DNA of 64,000 bases from Verrucomicrobiales bacterium (GTDB taxonomy: Bacteria; Verrucomicrobiota; Verrucomicrobiia; Limisphaerales; UBA11320): contig JAEUHE010000042.1 of the NCBI GenBank assembly GCA_016793885.1, forward strand, positions 1 through 64,000. The letters are read 5' to 3'. Positions within the stretch are counted from its first letter, which is position 1; each line of letters begins with the position of its first letter. Under the pieces are notes generated by a model that was given only the letters and a program-made list of their open reading frames with translations, did no database searches and was not told the origin of the DNA. Below are positions 34,001-44,046 of this stretch, one piece after another. A program made the translations under genes and the position numbers.

Positions 34001-37000
34001 GTTCCGGCCAACGCCATCTCGACCAAAACGAAGTTCAAGCTGGAGTCGCTCAGCGTCGCAGCCGTGACGAACGCCTTGGGAGGTCTGCAGCCCTCCGAGG
34101 GAGCCATCGCTGGATCTGCCTTGAATCTCCGGGTGGAAGGCCAGCTTCCGGTGCTCCCTCTCAAGATCCGCATGCCGGTGAACCTGGCCGAACTTGGCTA
34201 TCCCGCCGATGAGGTGAACACCAATGCGGCGGTCATGTTGGCTGCGGTCCGCACCACGGGGGATATCACCGCGTTTCAGGTGATGGACCAAATGCTTTTC
34301 ACTCCGGACCCCGCTCTCGTGGAGCCCCCTCCCACTCAGCCTCAGCTCGCGGGTAATAATGATCAGATCGCAGCCGGCTTCCTCGACACATCCATTGGAT
34401 TGATGATGCCCGCATTGGGCATTGCGGGGCAGGTGGCTCAGATCGGTTTCAATCAGATCCTCGTCCCTCTTCTCTTCGGACCTCGTCCTGTGGTGATCAA
34501 GGGCAAAGCGGCCGCCCTGCCGCTGGACCTGGCGGAGGCGATGGAACGGGCGGGCTTGATCAACCAGTTGGCCAATACCCAGACGGGCAACCGGAACATC
34601 GATGTGCCTTGGCAGATCGCTCAAATGCTCGGAGTTCCGAACCCCATCACGCGTCTCGGTGGCGGGGTCATCCAGCAGCTGACCAGCGTCGCGGCAACGA
34701 CCTTTCTTCAGCAGTCCTTGGTAGTGTCGAAGCCGCTCCCCGGCGCCTTCATTTCGGTCACGCTAAATGGCGGCCCTCTCAATAGTCATCGGCACGGCCG
34801 AATTTTTCCTGGGATGGTTTACGCCACCACAGGATCGGATGGCTATTTCCTGGCGATGGCACCGGCGGCAGGCGCTCAGTACCTGGTTCGTGCTACTCAC
34901 CCCGCCTACGACGAGGTGAAGGAGGAACCGGCCAATCCGATTACTTGGATCCCGGGCCAGCAGGGCGACCTGACCCTTTCCGGAGCAGTGTGGAAGAACT
35001 TCTTTTTCCTGGCCCCCCGGCCAAGTGATACCCCGCCGGATGTCAGCATCGCCAACACGCCGGTCTACCCGGCTCCAGGCCAGCCGACGGAGATCGTCAT
35101 CCAGGCTTCCTTGCCGGATCGCGCCCCGAAAATAGGTGTTCTGCTGCAGTCGATCGGCACGACCAACCTGCTGACCGGTCTCCCCGAAGTCGACGTGGCC
35201 CACAGCCTCACGAACATCCAGGAAACGACTCAAGGTTATGTCACTCGGTGGACCGCAACCTTGACCGTGAACAAGCCGGTGCTCGCCTCCTTCAAGGCTA
35301 CTTTTCAAGGAGCAACCGGCGAGCAAGGCCTCACCACCCAATTTGGGATCGCGTTCACCGGAAAGGCCCCAACAGTTTTCAATCCGGACATCCCCAAACC
35401 GGACACCAACGACGTTCATGGCCCGTTGGTGTCGCTCGTTCAGCCGGCCGACAATGGCTTTCTCAAGGAGGATGGGAGGATCACCATCCTTTTCAACAAG
35501 CCGATTGACGCCGCGGTGAAGCAAGACCTTTCGGGCATTACGCTCGCCGGGGCGCCGCTGGGCGTGCTGCCCGTGGTGGAGTTGAGCTCCGACCAGCAAG
35601 TCCTTACTTTGAAATACCCGTCGCTTCCGAGCGATCAGACCTATCAGCTGACACTCTCGGCCCGGTCGATCCGAGACTTGGCCCAGCAGCCGATGGATCA
35701 GGTGCCCAGCACGCCCCAGCCGGATAGCTTCACCACCTCCGTTCGTACGCCTCCCTCTGCCACCGCGCCCCTCCTCAACCTCGACAACGCCAAGGGGTCG
35801 GTGATGCGCGCGGGTTTCCTCTACGTGATCGACCAGGAGAGTGCCGCCAACTCACTTAAGATTTTTAATGTGCGCAATCCGCTCCATCCCTCTCTCGAAA
35901 GGGAGTTGCGCCTGCCGGGAGCTCCGCGTGACATCGCTCTCATCCCTCAATTCTCATACAAGCGCACCGCTCAGTCTCCGGTCGTCACCAGCGACCTGAT
36001 CGCCATCGTGGGCGGCGATCTCGATGCGGTCATCAACCAAGTGCAGGGCGTCACGGTCTCGGTGAAGGGACAGTATTTGTGGGTGGTCGACGTGGCGGAT
36101 CCCCAGGAGCCGATTATTTTGGCGTCGCCGCTCGTGAGCCTTCGGGTTGGGTCGGCTGCGACGAAAGTGCGGTGGTCTCCACCGCACTTGGTGTATCAGG
36201 AGTTCGGAGCGGACATCCAGCTTCTCGGGTTCGTGAATCTCCAGGAAATGATCTACGGGTTCGGCATCACCCAGCGGCGGCAGGAAGTTCTCCCGACCGA
36301 GCCGCGCCCTGGCAAGGATCTGAACGGGGATGGGGACTATGTCGATGAGGGAGAGTTGCTGCCCATTCCCCAGAACTTCCCCTCCGAATTCTACGGGAAG
36401 AAGCAGAGCTTGCTGCTGCAGGGTACCACTCAAAAGATCCTGGACTTCGCGGTTTCGGACAGCGGCAACACGGTGGGGGTCACACTGCGCAACGGAATCG
36501 CCCATGATGAGCAAGGCCGGCCCCGCGGAGCGACGTTGCCCCCCATGTATCGCACCTGGGTGTACAACGGCATTCAACAGGAGATCGGCAACCCTCTCTC
36601 GGCCAGGTACGACTTTCCGATTTCGGCGTATCCGCGATGGGTGTCGGTGTTCGATGCGCTCCCCCTGGTGATCAGCAACACCCCCAGTGCGCGCGCCGTG
36701 GCATTGGTGACCCTCTCGCCGAACACGAACGGCCTGAACTCCCTGGCGGTGATCGATATCTCGCTACCCCTCGCCCCCAAATTGCTGAGTGAGATTATTT
36801 TGCCTTCTGAACTTCTGGGGGGCGGAATGGGACCAGTTCAGATGCGGCCCGACGGGCTGCTCCAGATCGCGGGCGCAACTCACCTGGTGACGCTGGATCC
36901 GCATCGCTTGGTCGACGCGCCACCCCCTTCGGGACAGCTCCATGCCTCCATTTTGTCCAGCACCGCCCAAGCCGGCGGATTGACCCGCAGCCTAGGCCAG

Positions 37001-40000
37001 ACCGACTACGGACTGAGCGCCGTCGCCGAGGGCCGCCGCGGCCTGGTGGTGGTCTCACAGCCCGAGCTGCGGTTCGTGAGCTTTCCCAACCAGCCGACAC
37101 TCGTGAATCCCTCAAAAATGGCGAGCATGGGCGATGTCCAAGTTGAGGCGATTCTCAATGACCTGAATCCGCTGCGAGCCCTGGCTCCGGCCCAGCCCAC
37201 CAACGCCATCACCGGAGGGTCGGATCTCATGCCTCCCAACCGGTCGCTGCATTACCACGTGATGATGATCACCCCCGGAGCCGCGGGCGAAACCGTCGAG
37301 TTCGGGTTGGAGTCCGTCAACCCCGCGGGGCTGCCGCTCTCGAACCTGGGAGTGGGCTTCGCTCCTGTCCGTGCCGTTTCAGACTTCACCCAGGCCTCCC
37401 TCGGCCAGACTCCCAAGGCCAACTGCGGAGCCCCCATTCGATCCCTGGTCGGCTATCGGCTCAGCAACAATCCGCAGAGCCGCTACTACAACTACTACCT
37501 CTCGAGGCCGTTCGCCCTGATCACGAGCGTGGCCACCATCTCGGAGCTCGAGGAATGGAAAACGGTAGGGTCGATCGAGCGCGAGATTCTGTTCAGCGGA
37601 GCAGGAATGCGCGCGTTCCTGGATCCCGTTGAATCGGACAACGAAGTTCTGGGCGCCTTTGCCGCGCGAATCGACGGCAAACGACTGCGGGTGTTCCCCA
37701 TCGCCTCGGGCAGCGCGGAGACGGTCAACCGCGACTACCTGGTCGGAGACAACCCTCCTCCTCCCGGAGCATCGACCCCGATTGAGGACACGTTTGGCGC
37801 GATTCAGGCCCACAGCGGTGAGCTCCGGACCACCGATGTAGACATGTCGCTCCCCAGCCCGCGCATGCCGATTCAAATCACGCGCACAATTGGAACACAG
37901 GACAACTATGAGGGGCCCTTCGGCGTAGGATGGGATTTCAACTACAACGAGCGGCTGATGATTTTGGACTCCGCGACGTTTCCCGCTGGCCTGCAAATGC
38001 CCCTCGTGATCCGAGACAAGGCCGCCAACAGCGACATTGCCGGCAGCCAGGATGTGCTCTTCACCACCGGCATGGGCCGTGTGTATACCTTCGTGTGGAA
38101 GGGGACCAACATGCCGCCGGAATACGCCCAGGATCCCTTGGTTCGGGATTTTGAGTACTCCCGAGTGGTGTCGGACTACTACCTTCCGGTGCGCGGTATC
38201 TTTGATCTTCTGGTCAAGTTCAAGGACGGCCGCTTTGAGCGGCTGACTCCGGATGGTCAGCGCTATCGCTACACGTCCAAAGGCCGGCTGCAGACGATCA
38301 TCGATCGCTATCCTAAAAACCGCCACGAGCTGGAGTACGACCGGAATGGATGGCTCGTGCGGATCGACGACCGATCCGTTTCCGGCCCCCGTTTTGTGGA
38401 ATTCGGGTATTACCGACGCAAGAATTCCGACAACCAATTCCGGGATGGGCTCGATGAGGACACCTCCAACCCTTTTCTGGAGGGGAAGATCTGCCGACTG
38501 CGTGACTACGCGAACCGAGACGTGCTTTACCAATACGATCCCGACGGCTTTCTTATCGCCAACCGGAGCATCCAGGTGAACGGGGAGAACGGCGGATATT
38601 CAGGGCGGGGTCATACCTTTTACACCTACGAAAACTGCCGGCTTGCAAGCATCTCCGCCAAGGCGTCGGGCACCCCTGTCGTCGCCGCGGCAACCGTGCC
38701 GGGAGCGCGTGGCAAGCCCGTGACAAGGGCGACGACCGGCAGCCTCGCCTCAAACCAGTTGGACATCCCTCAGGATAACTCGGCGGCTAACGTGGGATCG
38801 ATTCAGAGTGGAGTGCGGCTCGGGGATGGAGCTTCGGTTCAAAGGCGTTTTGACGCGTTCGGCCATACCATATCCGAGACCATGACCGGCCCCGCCGGTG
38901 GAACCTCCGGCCTCGTCGTGTCGAATACCGTCGACGGCCTGGTGACTTACATTCGACATCCGGAGGGAAATGTCGAACTGAGATCCTACGACAGCGGCAA
39001 CGTGAACTTCCGGTCTCGGGCCAACCTGCTGAGTACGACCATGACCGCGGGGCCGCGGGGAGGCGCTGCTCGTTCCGAACGATTCAGCTACGAGCCTCGC
39101 TACAACCTTCCGGCCGGTGAGCACGTCGACGCCAATGGCTTCGTCACCCGTCACGTGTTGACTTCGGATGGACGGGATATCGGAGCGGTTGAGTATCCCG
39201 ATGTCGGAATCAAGACCTCGGTCTATGACTCGAATGGTCAAGTCATCCTCGTGAAGGATCAGGACGGCTTGGAAGCGGAGTACTCCTACGACGCGAGGAC
39301 CGGGTTCATCCAGACCGCCAAGGCGGGAGACAAGGTGTTGCGTTATTCCTACGACGGAAGCATCCCCGGGCTGCTGGGCAAGCCTGCCAGCGTCGCCCAG
39401 GCCTTGGGGGCTCCGACGACTTACACCTACGACAACAACCTCCAGCCGGTCCGAGTACAGCGCGGAGGCTTGGTCTCGCTCCTGGCCTACGATGAGCTGG
39501 GACGGGATATCCTGAGCGAGGATCAGGTTGGCGACGGCAAAGTGAGCCGGACGACCAAAGAGTATAATGACGCTGGGTTCCTTATCCGACTCGTCACTTC
39601 GGGGATTGAAATCGAGGGCACGGTTGGATCCTTCGCCTACGAGTTCAAACCGGATGCCCGATCTCGCATTCAGGAGTCGATTCTTCCCAACGGCACGCGG
39701 CAGGTCTTCACCTATGATGCGCGCGGCAACATTCTCACCTCCACGCTGGGAAGCTACGTCGAACGTTATGAGTATGATCTCAACAACAACCTAAAACGAG
39801 TGTTTCAGGGAGGCGACGAGGTGCGGTCCCTCGAGTATGACGGGCTCGACCGCGCCACCAAGGTCGTTCAGAAAACCGGGTTCGAGGAGTACGTTGAGCA
39901 AAGCCAATTCCACCCGGACGGCCAGTTGCTTAGCAGGACCGTTACCGATTCCCGCTTTGGGATCGTCGAGGATGTTCGGTATCCGGAGCTCGATTCGATG

Positions 40001-43000
40001 GGGAGGCACAAAACCGTGCAAGCGATCGGCGGGGTCATCTCTCCGCGGCATAGCTACACTTACGGCTCAGGCTTCATGAGCGTGGCCGGGCCGCGCCTGA
40101 CCTATACCAGCCGCTGGGATGCCGGGGCCGATCAGATCGGGTACACCGATCCCAACCAGACCGTCACCGTCGAGCGAGACGACAACGGTCGCCCAACCGT
40201 GATCACCCATACCGAGCAGGGTGCGACCTACGCTCAGACCTTCGGGTATGATGATCTGGATCATCAAAAGAGCGCTGAAGATCTGCAGGGGCTGTTCATG
40301 ACCTACGTCCCTCGAGCCGATGGCACTCCTACCAAAGTGACCAATGCCCGGGGGAATTCCACCTCCTTTGAAAATACGGCCTTAGGGGAGCCCATTCGGC
40401 AGCAGCGGGCTGACGGGATGGAGATGCGGGCGCGCTATGATGCCCAGCGTCAGACCACTTTCAATGGTGATCCAGGAGCAGGATTTGGCTTCGGTTATGA
40501 TGGCGACCTCCGCCTGACCCAGCAGTCGTTGCGCAACGGCGCGTTGATGACTTTTGCCAATTTCGATCCTCGGAACATGCCTCAGACGCAGACCTTTCCC
40601 GGCGGATCCGCGACCATGGTTTACGACCTGCAACGTCGCTTGCTGCAAAGGACCATGAGCTACCAGGGCACCTCTTGGGAGGAAAACACCACCTACGACG
40701 CCTTCAGCCGGATCCGGTCGCAAACTTACGCTCAAAACGGAGGCGCTGCCGCGTCAGCAACCTATGACTATGATCCCGCGGGTCCGCTCTTGTTCGCGGA
40801 GTGTGTGGAGGACAACGCAACCTTCCGGGCATCGTTCGGTTATTACGAGGATGGGACGCGGAAGTCGGTTACTTATCCGTCCGGGTTGGTGGTGACTGAG
40901 GAGCGGGATGCCACGGGCAGACTCACCGGCCTGTCCGCATCGGGAGCCCCGATTCTCACCGCCGTGAGCTGGCAGGGAACCAGCCACCCCAAAATCGTTG
41001 AATTGGGCTCCTCCATGCAGACCGTCAACGAATACGACAAGCGGGGTCGGCTGACGGGTAGCAGGACAACGCGTCGGAGCGACAACGCCGTGCTGGCACA
41101 CATGCGCTACCAGTACGATCCGGCCAACAATCTGGAGATGCGCCAATTCTGGCATCGCAACGGCTTGGCCGACAACTTTGCGTTCGACACGGGCGAGCGT
41201 TTGCTGCGGGCGCAGGTGGGTGGTATCCCTCTGGCGCCAACCGGCTTTACCCCCTCCCTCTACGAGCGAAGCTTCACCTATGGGGGCGGAGGGCTTGATC
41301 TCCTGACGGCCGCGCCGGTTTCCAACGCCCTGGTGGAACCGCCCAGTTTCGCGCAAACGTGGACGGGACATGACGCATTTTTGCTCCCGACCTCCATCGA
41401 CGGCTTCGAGCGTGGCCCTGCGGATCCCAAAGGTAACACGGCCCGGGCCAACCTGTGGGTCCGTGCGCCGGGCGCGGTGGCTCCTTCCGTCATTGGCGCT
41501 GACCTCAAACACGATGGGTTTGGACGCCTGGTCTCCGTAGCTCGCGAGGATGGCGCACTCATCGAAAACCAATATCAGCCGAGCGGCCTGCGCTTCTCTC
41601 GCAAGGTCACCCAGGGAGGCTTTACACTGTCTCGTTCGCACTACGTCTACGACCCTTCCGGAAGGTTACTCGAGGAATATGACCGAACCGGGGAGCAGCC
41701 CGTGCTGGTGGGCCGCTACATCTATGCGAGCAGCGATGCCCCGGTGGCCGCGGATTTGCCCAACCCGACCACGGGCGAGTTGGACCGGTTCTACTTCATT
41801 CGCGACGCTGCGCAGTCGGTCATTGCCGTGGCGACATCCGCGGGTGAGATCGTTGAGCGGGTTTGGTATGATCCCTTTGGCCAGCCGGTGATCCAAGCCA
41901 GGGATCAGCAGGCGCCTCGGCTGCGGGAAGTGAAATCCAGCGAGGACGGGAACGCCTTGCTGATCGCCCTGTCAGAGTCCGTATGGCCGACCAGGGCAGA
42001 TCCGGGGCCAGGCGGGGGCATCGTCCGCGTCGCCGGTCTGGAGTTGGATCCGGAAACCCTCTCGGTCACGGCCCTGAACACCAATCTGCCGGGAACCATC
42101 GAGCTGCTGCCGTCGGTGCCCGGATATCCTCCCTATTCGGTTCTCAAATTCACTGCCAGTCGCGAGATCCCCGATCTTCCGTCGTCGCTGAACTCCTGGT
42201 GGCCAGGCGACCGGAACGTTTCGGATGTGGCGGGTGGACGCCGCGGATCGTTGGTCGGCGGCGCCGCCATGGGGCCCGGCCTGGTGAATGAGGCGTTCGT
42301 GCTGAACGGGACCTCGGCCTATGTCAACGTGCCGAATGACTCCGGGCTGAACACCGGCACTTCCGACTTCACGGTCGCGGTTTGGGTCAACTTCCGAAAC
42401 GCCGCCGGCGAACAGGTTCTGATCGAGAAATGGGCTTCCACGCCGGCTCAAGGCTGGTCGATGTTGAAGCTCGCGGACAATCGGTTGCGGCTCAGCCTGG
42501 GGGGCGTCGCCGTCAACATCGACTCCGCGCCTTTGGTTTGGACAACCAACAGCTGGACCCAATACGCCTTCCGGCGGCAGGGATCGCAGTTCACGTTGTT
42601 CACCAACGGGGTAGCAGTCGCCTCGGGCACCAGCACGGCGACCCTCGACAGCTCCAGCTCGCTGAAGTTCGGCAGTCGCGAAGGCGCTGGCGCGTTTCTC
42701 AACGGGGCTCTGGATGAAATCGCCGTCTTCCAGCGCGCGTTGTCCGAGCCGGAAATTCGTTCGATCTCTGGCGGCCTCTTCGCTCCCGGCGACATCCAGG
42801 TCACGCTTAACGCGGGCAAGCTTTCCGACGAGTGGGGCAACCCGAATGTCACCGCGACGGTGTCGGTGGATGCCAATGACCAGCCGAACGTCGTCTACTA
42901 TCAAGCCTTCCCTGAGGCGGACACGGCCCCGCAGCCTCTGGCTCGCAGTGCCGTTGGATCTCCCTTCCTTTTCCAGGGGCAGTATTTCGACTACGACACG

Positions 43001-44032
43001 GGATTGGTCTACATGCGGGCCCGGTACTACGATCCCTACGCGGGCATGTTCCTCGAACCGGACCCTCTGGGGTATGATTCAAGCGTCAACCACTACGCCG
43101 GTCTGGCCAACAACCCCGTCAGCGCCCGCGATCCCTTCGGCCTAACCCCGCGCGGTATCACTCCCAAGATGCGAAGCAATTTCCTTCGCTCCAAGGGCTA
43201 TAGCAGTCATGAGGTCAAGCTGTTCCACAAGAGCTACAGTACCCTCTCCCGTCTCGGCATGGGCGATCTGGAGATCGCGTCGCACATCCGGGTGATGTAT
43301 AAGGCGCAGCGCGAGCAGGGCATCACCTACGAGATGAGTATTCGAACCTTTGGCAATCCTAAGGCGCGGCAAGCCCAGCTCGACCGCTTCCACCAAACCA
43401 AGGAGGAAAAGGTATCCAACAAGACTGAGGAATGCGGCCTCGCAATTCACCAGAACAAGGACGGCAGTGTGGAGTTGTTCACCGGGGATCTGGACGGTCT
43501 TTACCTGCTCCGCAACGGCCAGGTTTCGACATTGCGACAGACCCAGAAGTTTCAGGAGGCGGTGAACCGTGAAGTCGCGCGGCTCAGCTCGGGATGGAAG
43601 CATATGGCCGAGAAGGGCGGGCAGGAGATCCATGGCACGCAGGTTCAGAAAGCATACCAGCACGGGGTCTCGTTCAACATTCCTCAGGAGTATGGCACCC
43701 GAAACAAACTGATGGAGGGTGGCCGATGCGGCTTCGCCGGCTTCGATTGGATCGAGTCCAAGATGTTGAAGGGAACCGGGACGGCCTTCTCGTTCCGTTT
43801 GGACGACGACGGGAGCAACATGAAGATCAACGAGAGCGTTGATGTGAACAAGATGCTCAATATGTATGATTCCCATTACAAGGATGTGATGCTGAATCCG
43901 AATTCGAAGGGCTTCGATCGGGTTCTCCACAACCGCCGACTCAAGCAGTACCAACGGGACGGACGCCGGCCGTCGACCCTTTTCCCTAAAACCTTCTTCG
44001 GCCACGACTACGGCAGTCCCGGAGCCAACTAA
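31076..44032 (+). CDS. Giant RHS/YD-repeat protein with Ig-like, LamG-like and unique C-terminal tip
   Basis: A 4318-residue exported protein. Signal peptide (about residues 1-28, ending GSVSA) is followed by carboxypeptidase-regulatory-like segments, a Big_5 Ig-like domain at about 735-838 (ISITPADNATKVAPITAITL) and a second at about 1449-1560. A beta-propeller-like region follows (FLYVIDQESAANSLKIFNVR; about 1565-1960). The RHS part starts near 2245 (SLPSPRMPIQITRTIGTQD, FGVGWDFNYNERL) and many YD repeats run to about 3610. There the shell is interrupted by an Ig-like domain that itself contains a LamG-like domain (about 3702-3899). The RHS core then closes with YDYDTGLVYMRARYYDP and DPFGL near 4024. 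The last 294 residues are a unique tip. In RHS systems the tip is often a toxin held in the shell, but no small immunity gene follows; the next giant starts 14 bp later. Confidence 0.92.
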   Translation: MNTRPRSLAVWSCAVMLWLSALGSVSAQTATFDLKGVRIELQEITADTAVFFRSLRLNRALNQWNVEVTVSNRADRAVSGPLVLLVESFRGTSGPLLVDGTLPGATLQSFYDLSSFLPGSELGARQTTASRTLSLGFSSGSPVLVTRVFAGTLPPPVPVGVTRSLNEVGQPLPGATLTVTGPTPESSAVLPTDHPTGVASFGGSSGLHRLRFSLDGNLSVWRQQTLSTGNVAVVPNPRLTPRSSRVVELTPLGGSVVTNDAGTVRIVVNAGAFGGSASLRLTGLTGQTLPAFLPQGWSPMVAFHLESSSPPAQPLPAALTPAGPVGTAEVAALVHWNENSLSWEVVQVLGGRGAEPLDVFLPKSGSYALVVGDTGELVPPVPNAGQPLQPSAAVAAPIAGLTATGVVDPSSSPASQIPARVTGQATVTLNHASAKLPSGTLLRGEVTETYLLKDGSARVTPSYEQFFVAYQRPGDENPQTIQASFPMRPLLLFGSEELASATVRIQVLPLAPFDGRALDQRGGQLALPNGGRVLIGAGQLTGPTAFRISPISLAPFTNALPLPMSALGGFELTFDGGRLTGPLAPRFDGLPTNAVFVLARVVSEVGLYGLEPVERLVTSSVGSVSSAEPLSGDRLPGIRGSGQYVLIRVDSPQGLISGVARDGQGSLRSGMPVRTAGTPWLALTDAQGRYRLVASSGSRQIEVTDPVTGDSGSSLVTVVNPLEVVTQDLVSAPVGPRVISITPADNATKVAPITAITLQFSEPLNPATVVGNGIQLLGSDGLAVTASMSLDPRLSRATLTPGTTLDAGTTYRVVLARTIADSSGMALVGTNEFRFTTLAASRVGETIAELVIYQPGATNVPAAIVAQIPAYRPGTVPNAIVVHGSVGTADPEVPVILVNESTGDTATVLSNVDGSFASVISGGQEDIVTATFVNLNGTRVYVATARQEFDNGFTGLFTQGGVLEAQSPRGPVRLTVPANAISTKTKFKLESLSVAAVTNALGGLQPSEGAIAGSALNLRVEGQLPVLPLKIRMPVNLAELGYPADEVNTNAAVMLAAVRTTGDITAFQVMDQMLFTPDPALVEPPPTQPQLAGNNDQIAAGFLDTSIGLMMPALGIAGQVAQIGFNQILVPLLFGPRPVVIKGKAAALPLDLAEAMERAGLINQLANTQTGNRNIDVPWQIAQMLGVPNPITRLGGGVIQQLTSVAATTFLQQSLVVSKPLPGAFISVTLNGGPLNSHRHGRIFPGMVYATTGSDGYFLAMAPAAGAQYLVRATHPAYDEVKEEPANPITWIPGQQGDLTLSGAVWKNFFFLAPRPSDTPPDVSIANTPVYPAPGQPTEIVIQASLPDRAPKIGVLLQSIGTTNLLTGLPEVDVAHSLTNIQETTQGYVTRWTATLTVNKPVLASFKATFQGATGEQGLTTQFGIAFTGKAPTVFNPDIPKPDTNDVHGPLVSLVQPADNGFLKEDGRITILFNKPIDAAVKQDLSGITLAGAPLGVLPVVELSSDQQVLTLKYPSLPSDQTYQLTLSARSIRDLAQQPMDQVPSTPQPDSFTTSVRTPPSATAPLLNLDNAKGSVMRAGFLYVIDQESAANSLKIFNVRNPLHPSLERELRLPGAPRDIALIPQFSYKRTAQSPVVTSDLIAIVGGDLDAVINQVQGVTVSVKGQYLWVVDVADPQEPIILASPLVSLRVGSAATKVRWSPPHLVYQEFGADIQLLGFVNLQEMIYGFGITQRRQEVLPTEPRPGKDLNGDGDYVDEGELLPIPQNFPSEFYGKKQSLLLQGTTQKILDFAVSDSGNTVGVTLRNGIAHDEQGRPRGATLPPMYRTWVYNGIQQEIGNPLSARYDFPISAYPRWVSVFDALPLVISNTPSARAVALVTLSPNTNGLNSLAVIDISLPLAPKLLSEIILPSELLGGGMGPVQMRPDGLLQIAGATHLVTLDPHRLVDAPPPSGQLHASILSSTAQAGGLTRSLGQTDYGLSAVAEGRRGLVVVSQPELRFVSFPNQPTLVNPSKMASMGDVQVEAILNDLNPLRALAPAQPTNAITGGSDLMPPNRSLHYHVMMITPGAAGETVEFGLESVNPAGLPLSNLGVGFAPVRAVSDFTQASLGQTPKANCGAPIRSLVGYRLSNNPQSRYYNYYLSRPFALITSVATISELEEWKTVGSIEREILFSGAGMRAFLDPVESDNEVLGAFAARIDGKRLRVFPIASGSAETVNRDYLVGDNPPPPGASTPIEDTFGAIQAHSGELRTTDVDMSLPSPRMPIQITRTIGTQDNYEGPFGVGWDFNYNERLMILDSATFPAGLQMPLVIRDKAANSDIAGSQDVLFTTGMGRVYTFVWKGTNMPPEYAQDPLVRDFEYSRVVSDYYLPVRGIFDLLVKFKDGRFERLTPDGQRYRYTSKGRLQTIIDRYPKNRHELEYDRNGWLVRIDDRSVSGPRFVEFGYYRRKNSDNQFRDGLDEDTSNPFLEGKICRLRDYANRDVLYQYDPDGFLIANRSIQVNGENGGYSGRGHTFYTYENCRLASISAKASGTPVVAAATVPGARGKPVTRATTGSLASNQLDIPQDNSAANVGSIQSGVRLGDGASVQRRFDAFGHTISETMTGPAGGTSGLVVSNTVDGLVTYIRHPEGNVELRSYDSGNVNFRSRANLLSTTMTAGPRGGAARSERFSYEPRYNLPAGEHVDANGFVTRHVLTSDGRDIGAVEYPDVGIKTSVYDSNGQVILVKDQDGLEAEYSYDARTGFIQTAKAGDKVLRYSYDGSIPGLLGKPASVAQALGAPTTYTYDNNLQPVRVQRGGLVSLLAYDELGRDILSEDQVGDGKVSRTTKEYNDAGFLIRLVTSGIEIEGTVGSFAYEFKPDARSRIQESILPNGTRQVFTYDARGNILTSTLGSYVERYEYDLNNNLKRVFQGGDEVRSLEYDGLDRATKVVQKTGFEEYVEQSQFHPDGQLLSRTVTDSRFGIVEDVRYPELDSMGRHKTVQAIGGVISPRHSYTYGSGFMSVAGPRLTYTSRWDAGADQIGYTDPNQTVTVERDDNGRPTVITHTEQGATYAQTFGYDDLDHQKSAEDLQGLFMTYVPRADGTPTKVTNARGNSTSFENTALGEPIRQQRADGMEMRARYDAQRQTTFNGDPGAGFGFGYDGDLRLTQQSLRNGALMTFANFDPRNMPQTQTFPGGSATMVYDLQRRLLQRTMSYQGTSWEENTTYDAFSRIRSQTYAQNGGAAASATYDYDPAGPLLFAECVEDNATFRASFGYYEDGTRKSVTYPSGLVVTEERDATGRLTGLSASGAPILTAVSWQGTSHPKIVELGSSMQTVNEYDKRGRLTGSRTTRRSDNAVLAHMRYQYDPANNLEMRQFWHRNGLADNFAFDTGERLLRAQVGGIPLAPTGFTPSLYERSFTYGGGGLDLLTAAPVSNALVEPPSFAQTWTGHDAFLLPTSIDGFERGPADPKGNTARANLWVRAPGAVAPSVIGADLKHDGFGRLVSVAREDGALIENQYQPSGLRFSRKVTQGGFTLSRSHYVYDPSGRLLEEYDRTGEQPVLVGRYIYASSDAPVAADLPNPTTGELDRFYFIRDAAQSVIAVATSAGEIVERVWYDPFGQPVIQARDQQAPRLREVKSSEDGNALLIALSESVWPTRADPGPGGGIVRVAGLELDPETLSVTALNTNLPGTIELLPSVPGYPPYSVLKFTASREIPDLPSSLNSWWPGDRNVSDVAGGRRGSLVGGAAMGPGLVNEAFVLNGTSAYVNVPNDSGLNTGTSDFTVAVWVNFRNAAGEQVLIEKWASTPAQGWSMLKLADNRLRLSLGGVAVNIDSAPLVWTTNSWTQYAFRRQGSQFTLFTNGVAVASGTSTATLDSSSSLKFGSREGAGAFLNGALDEIAVFQRALSEPEIRSISGGLFAPGDIQVTLNAGKLSDEWGNPNVTATVSVDANDQPNVVYYQAFPEADTAPQPLARSAVGSPFLFQGQYFDYDTGLVYMRARYYDPYAGMFLEPDPLGYDSSVNHYAGLANNPVSARDPFGLTPRGITPKMRSNFLRSKGYSSHEVKLFHKSYSTLSRLGMGDLEIASHIRVMYKAQREQGITYEMSIRTFGNPKARQAQLDRFHQTKEEKVSNKTEECGLAIHQNKDGSVELFTGDLDGLYLLRNGQVSTLRQTQKFQEAVNREVARLSSGWKHMAEKGGQEIHGTQVQKAYQHGVSFNIPQEYGTRNKLMEGGRCGFAGFDWIESKMLKGTGTAFSFRLDDDGSNMKINESVDVNKMLNMYDSHYKDVMLNPNSKGFDRVLHNRRLKQYQRDGRRPSTLFPKTFFGHDYGSPGAN

Positions 44033-44046
44033 ACGCCATCACGACC

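Noticed and set aside
37379-38533. Minus-strand frame of 384 codons inside the RHS gene
   Set aside because: It lies wholly under the YD-repeat shell and the sense strand explains the sequence.
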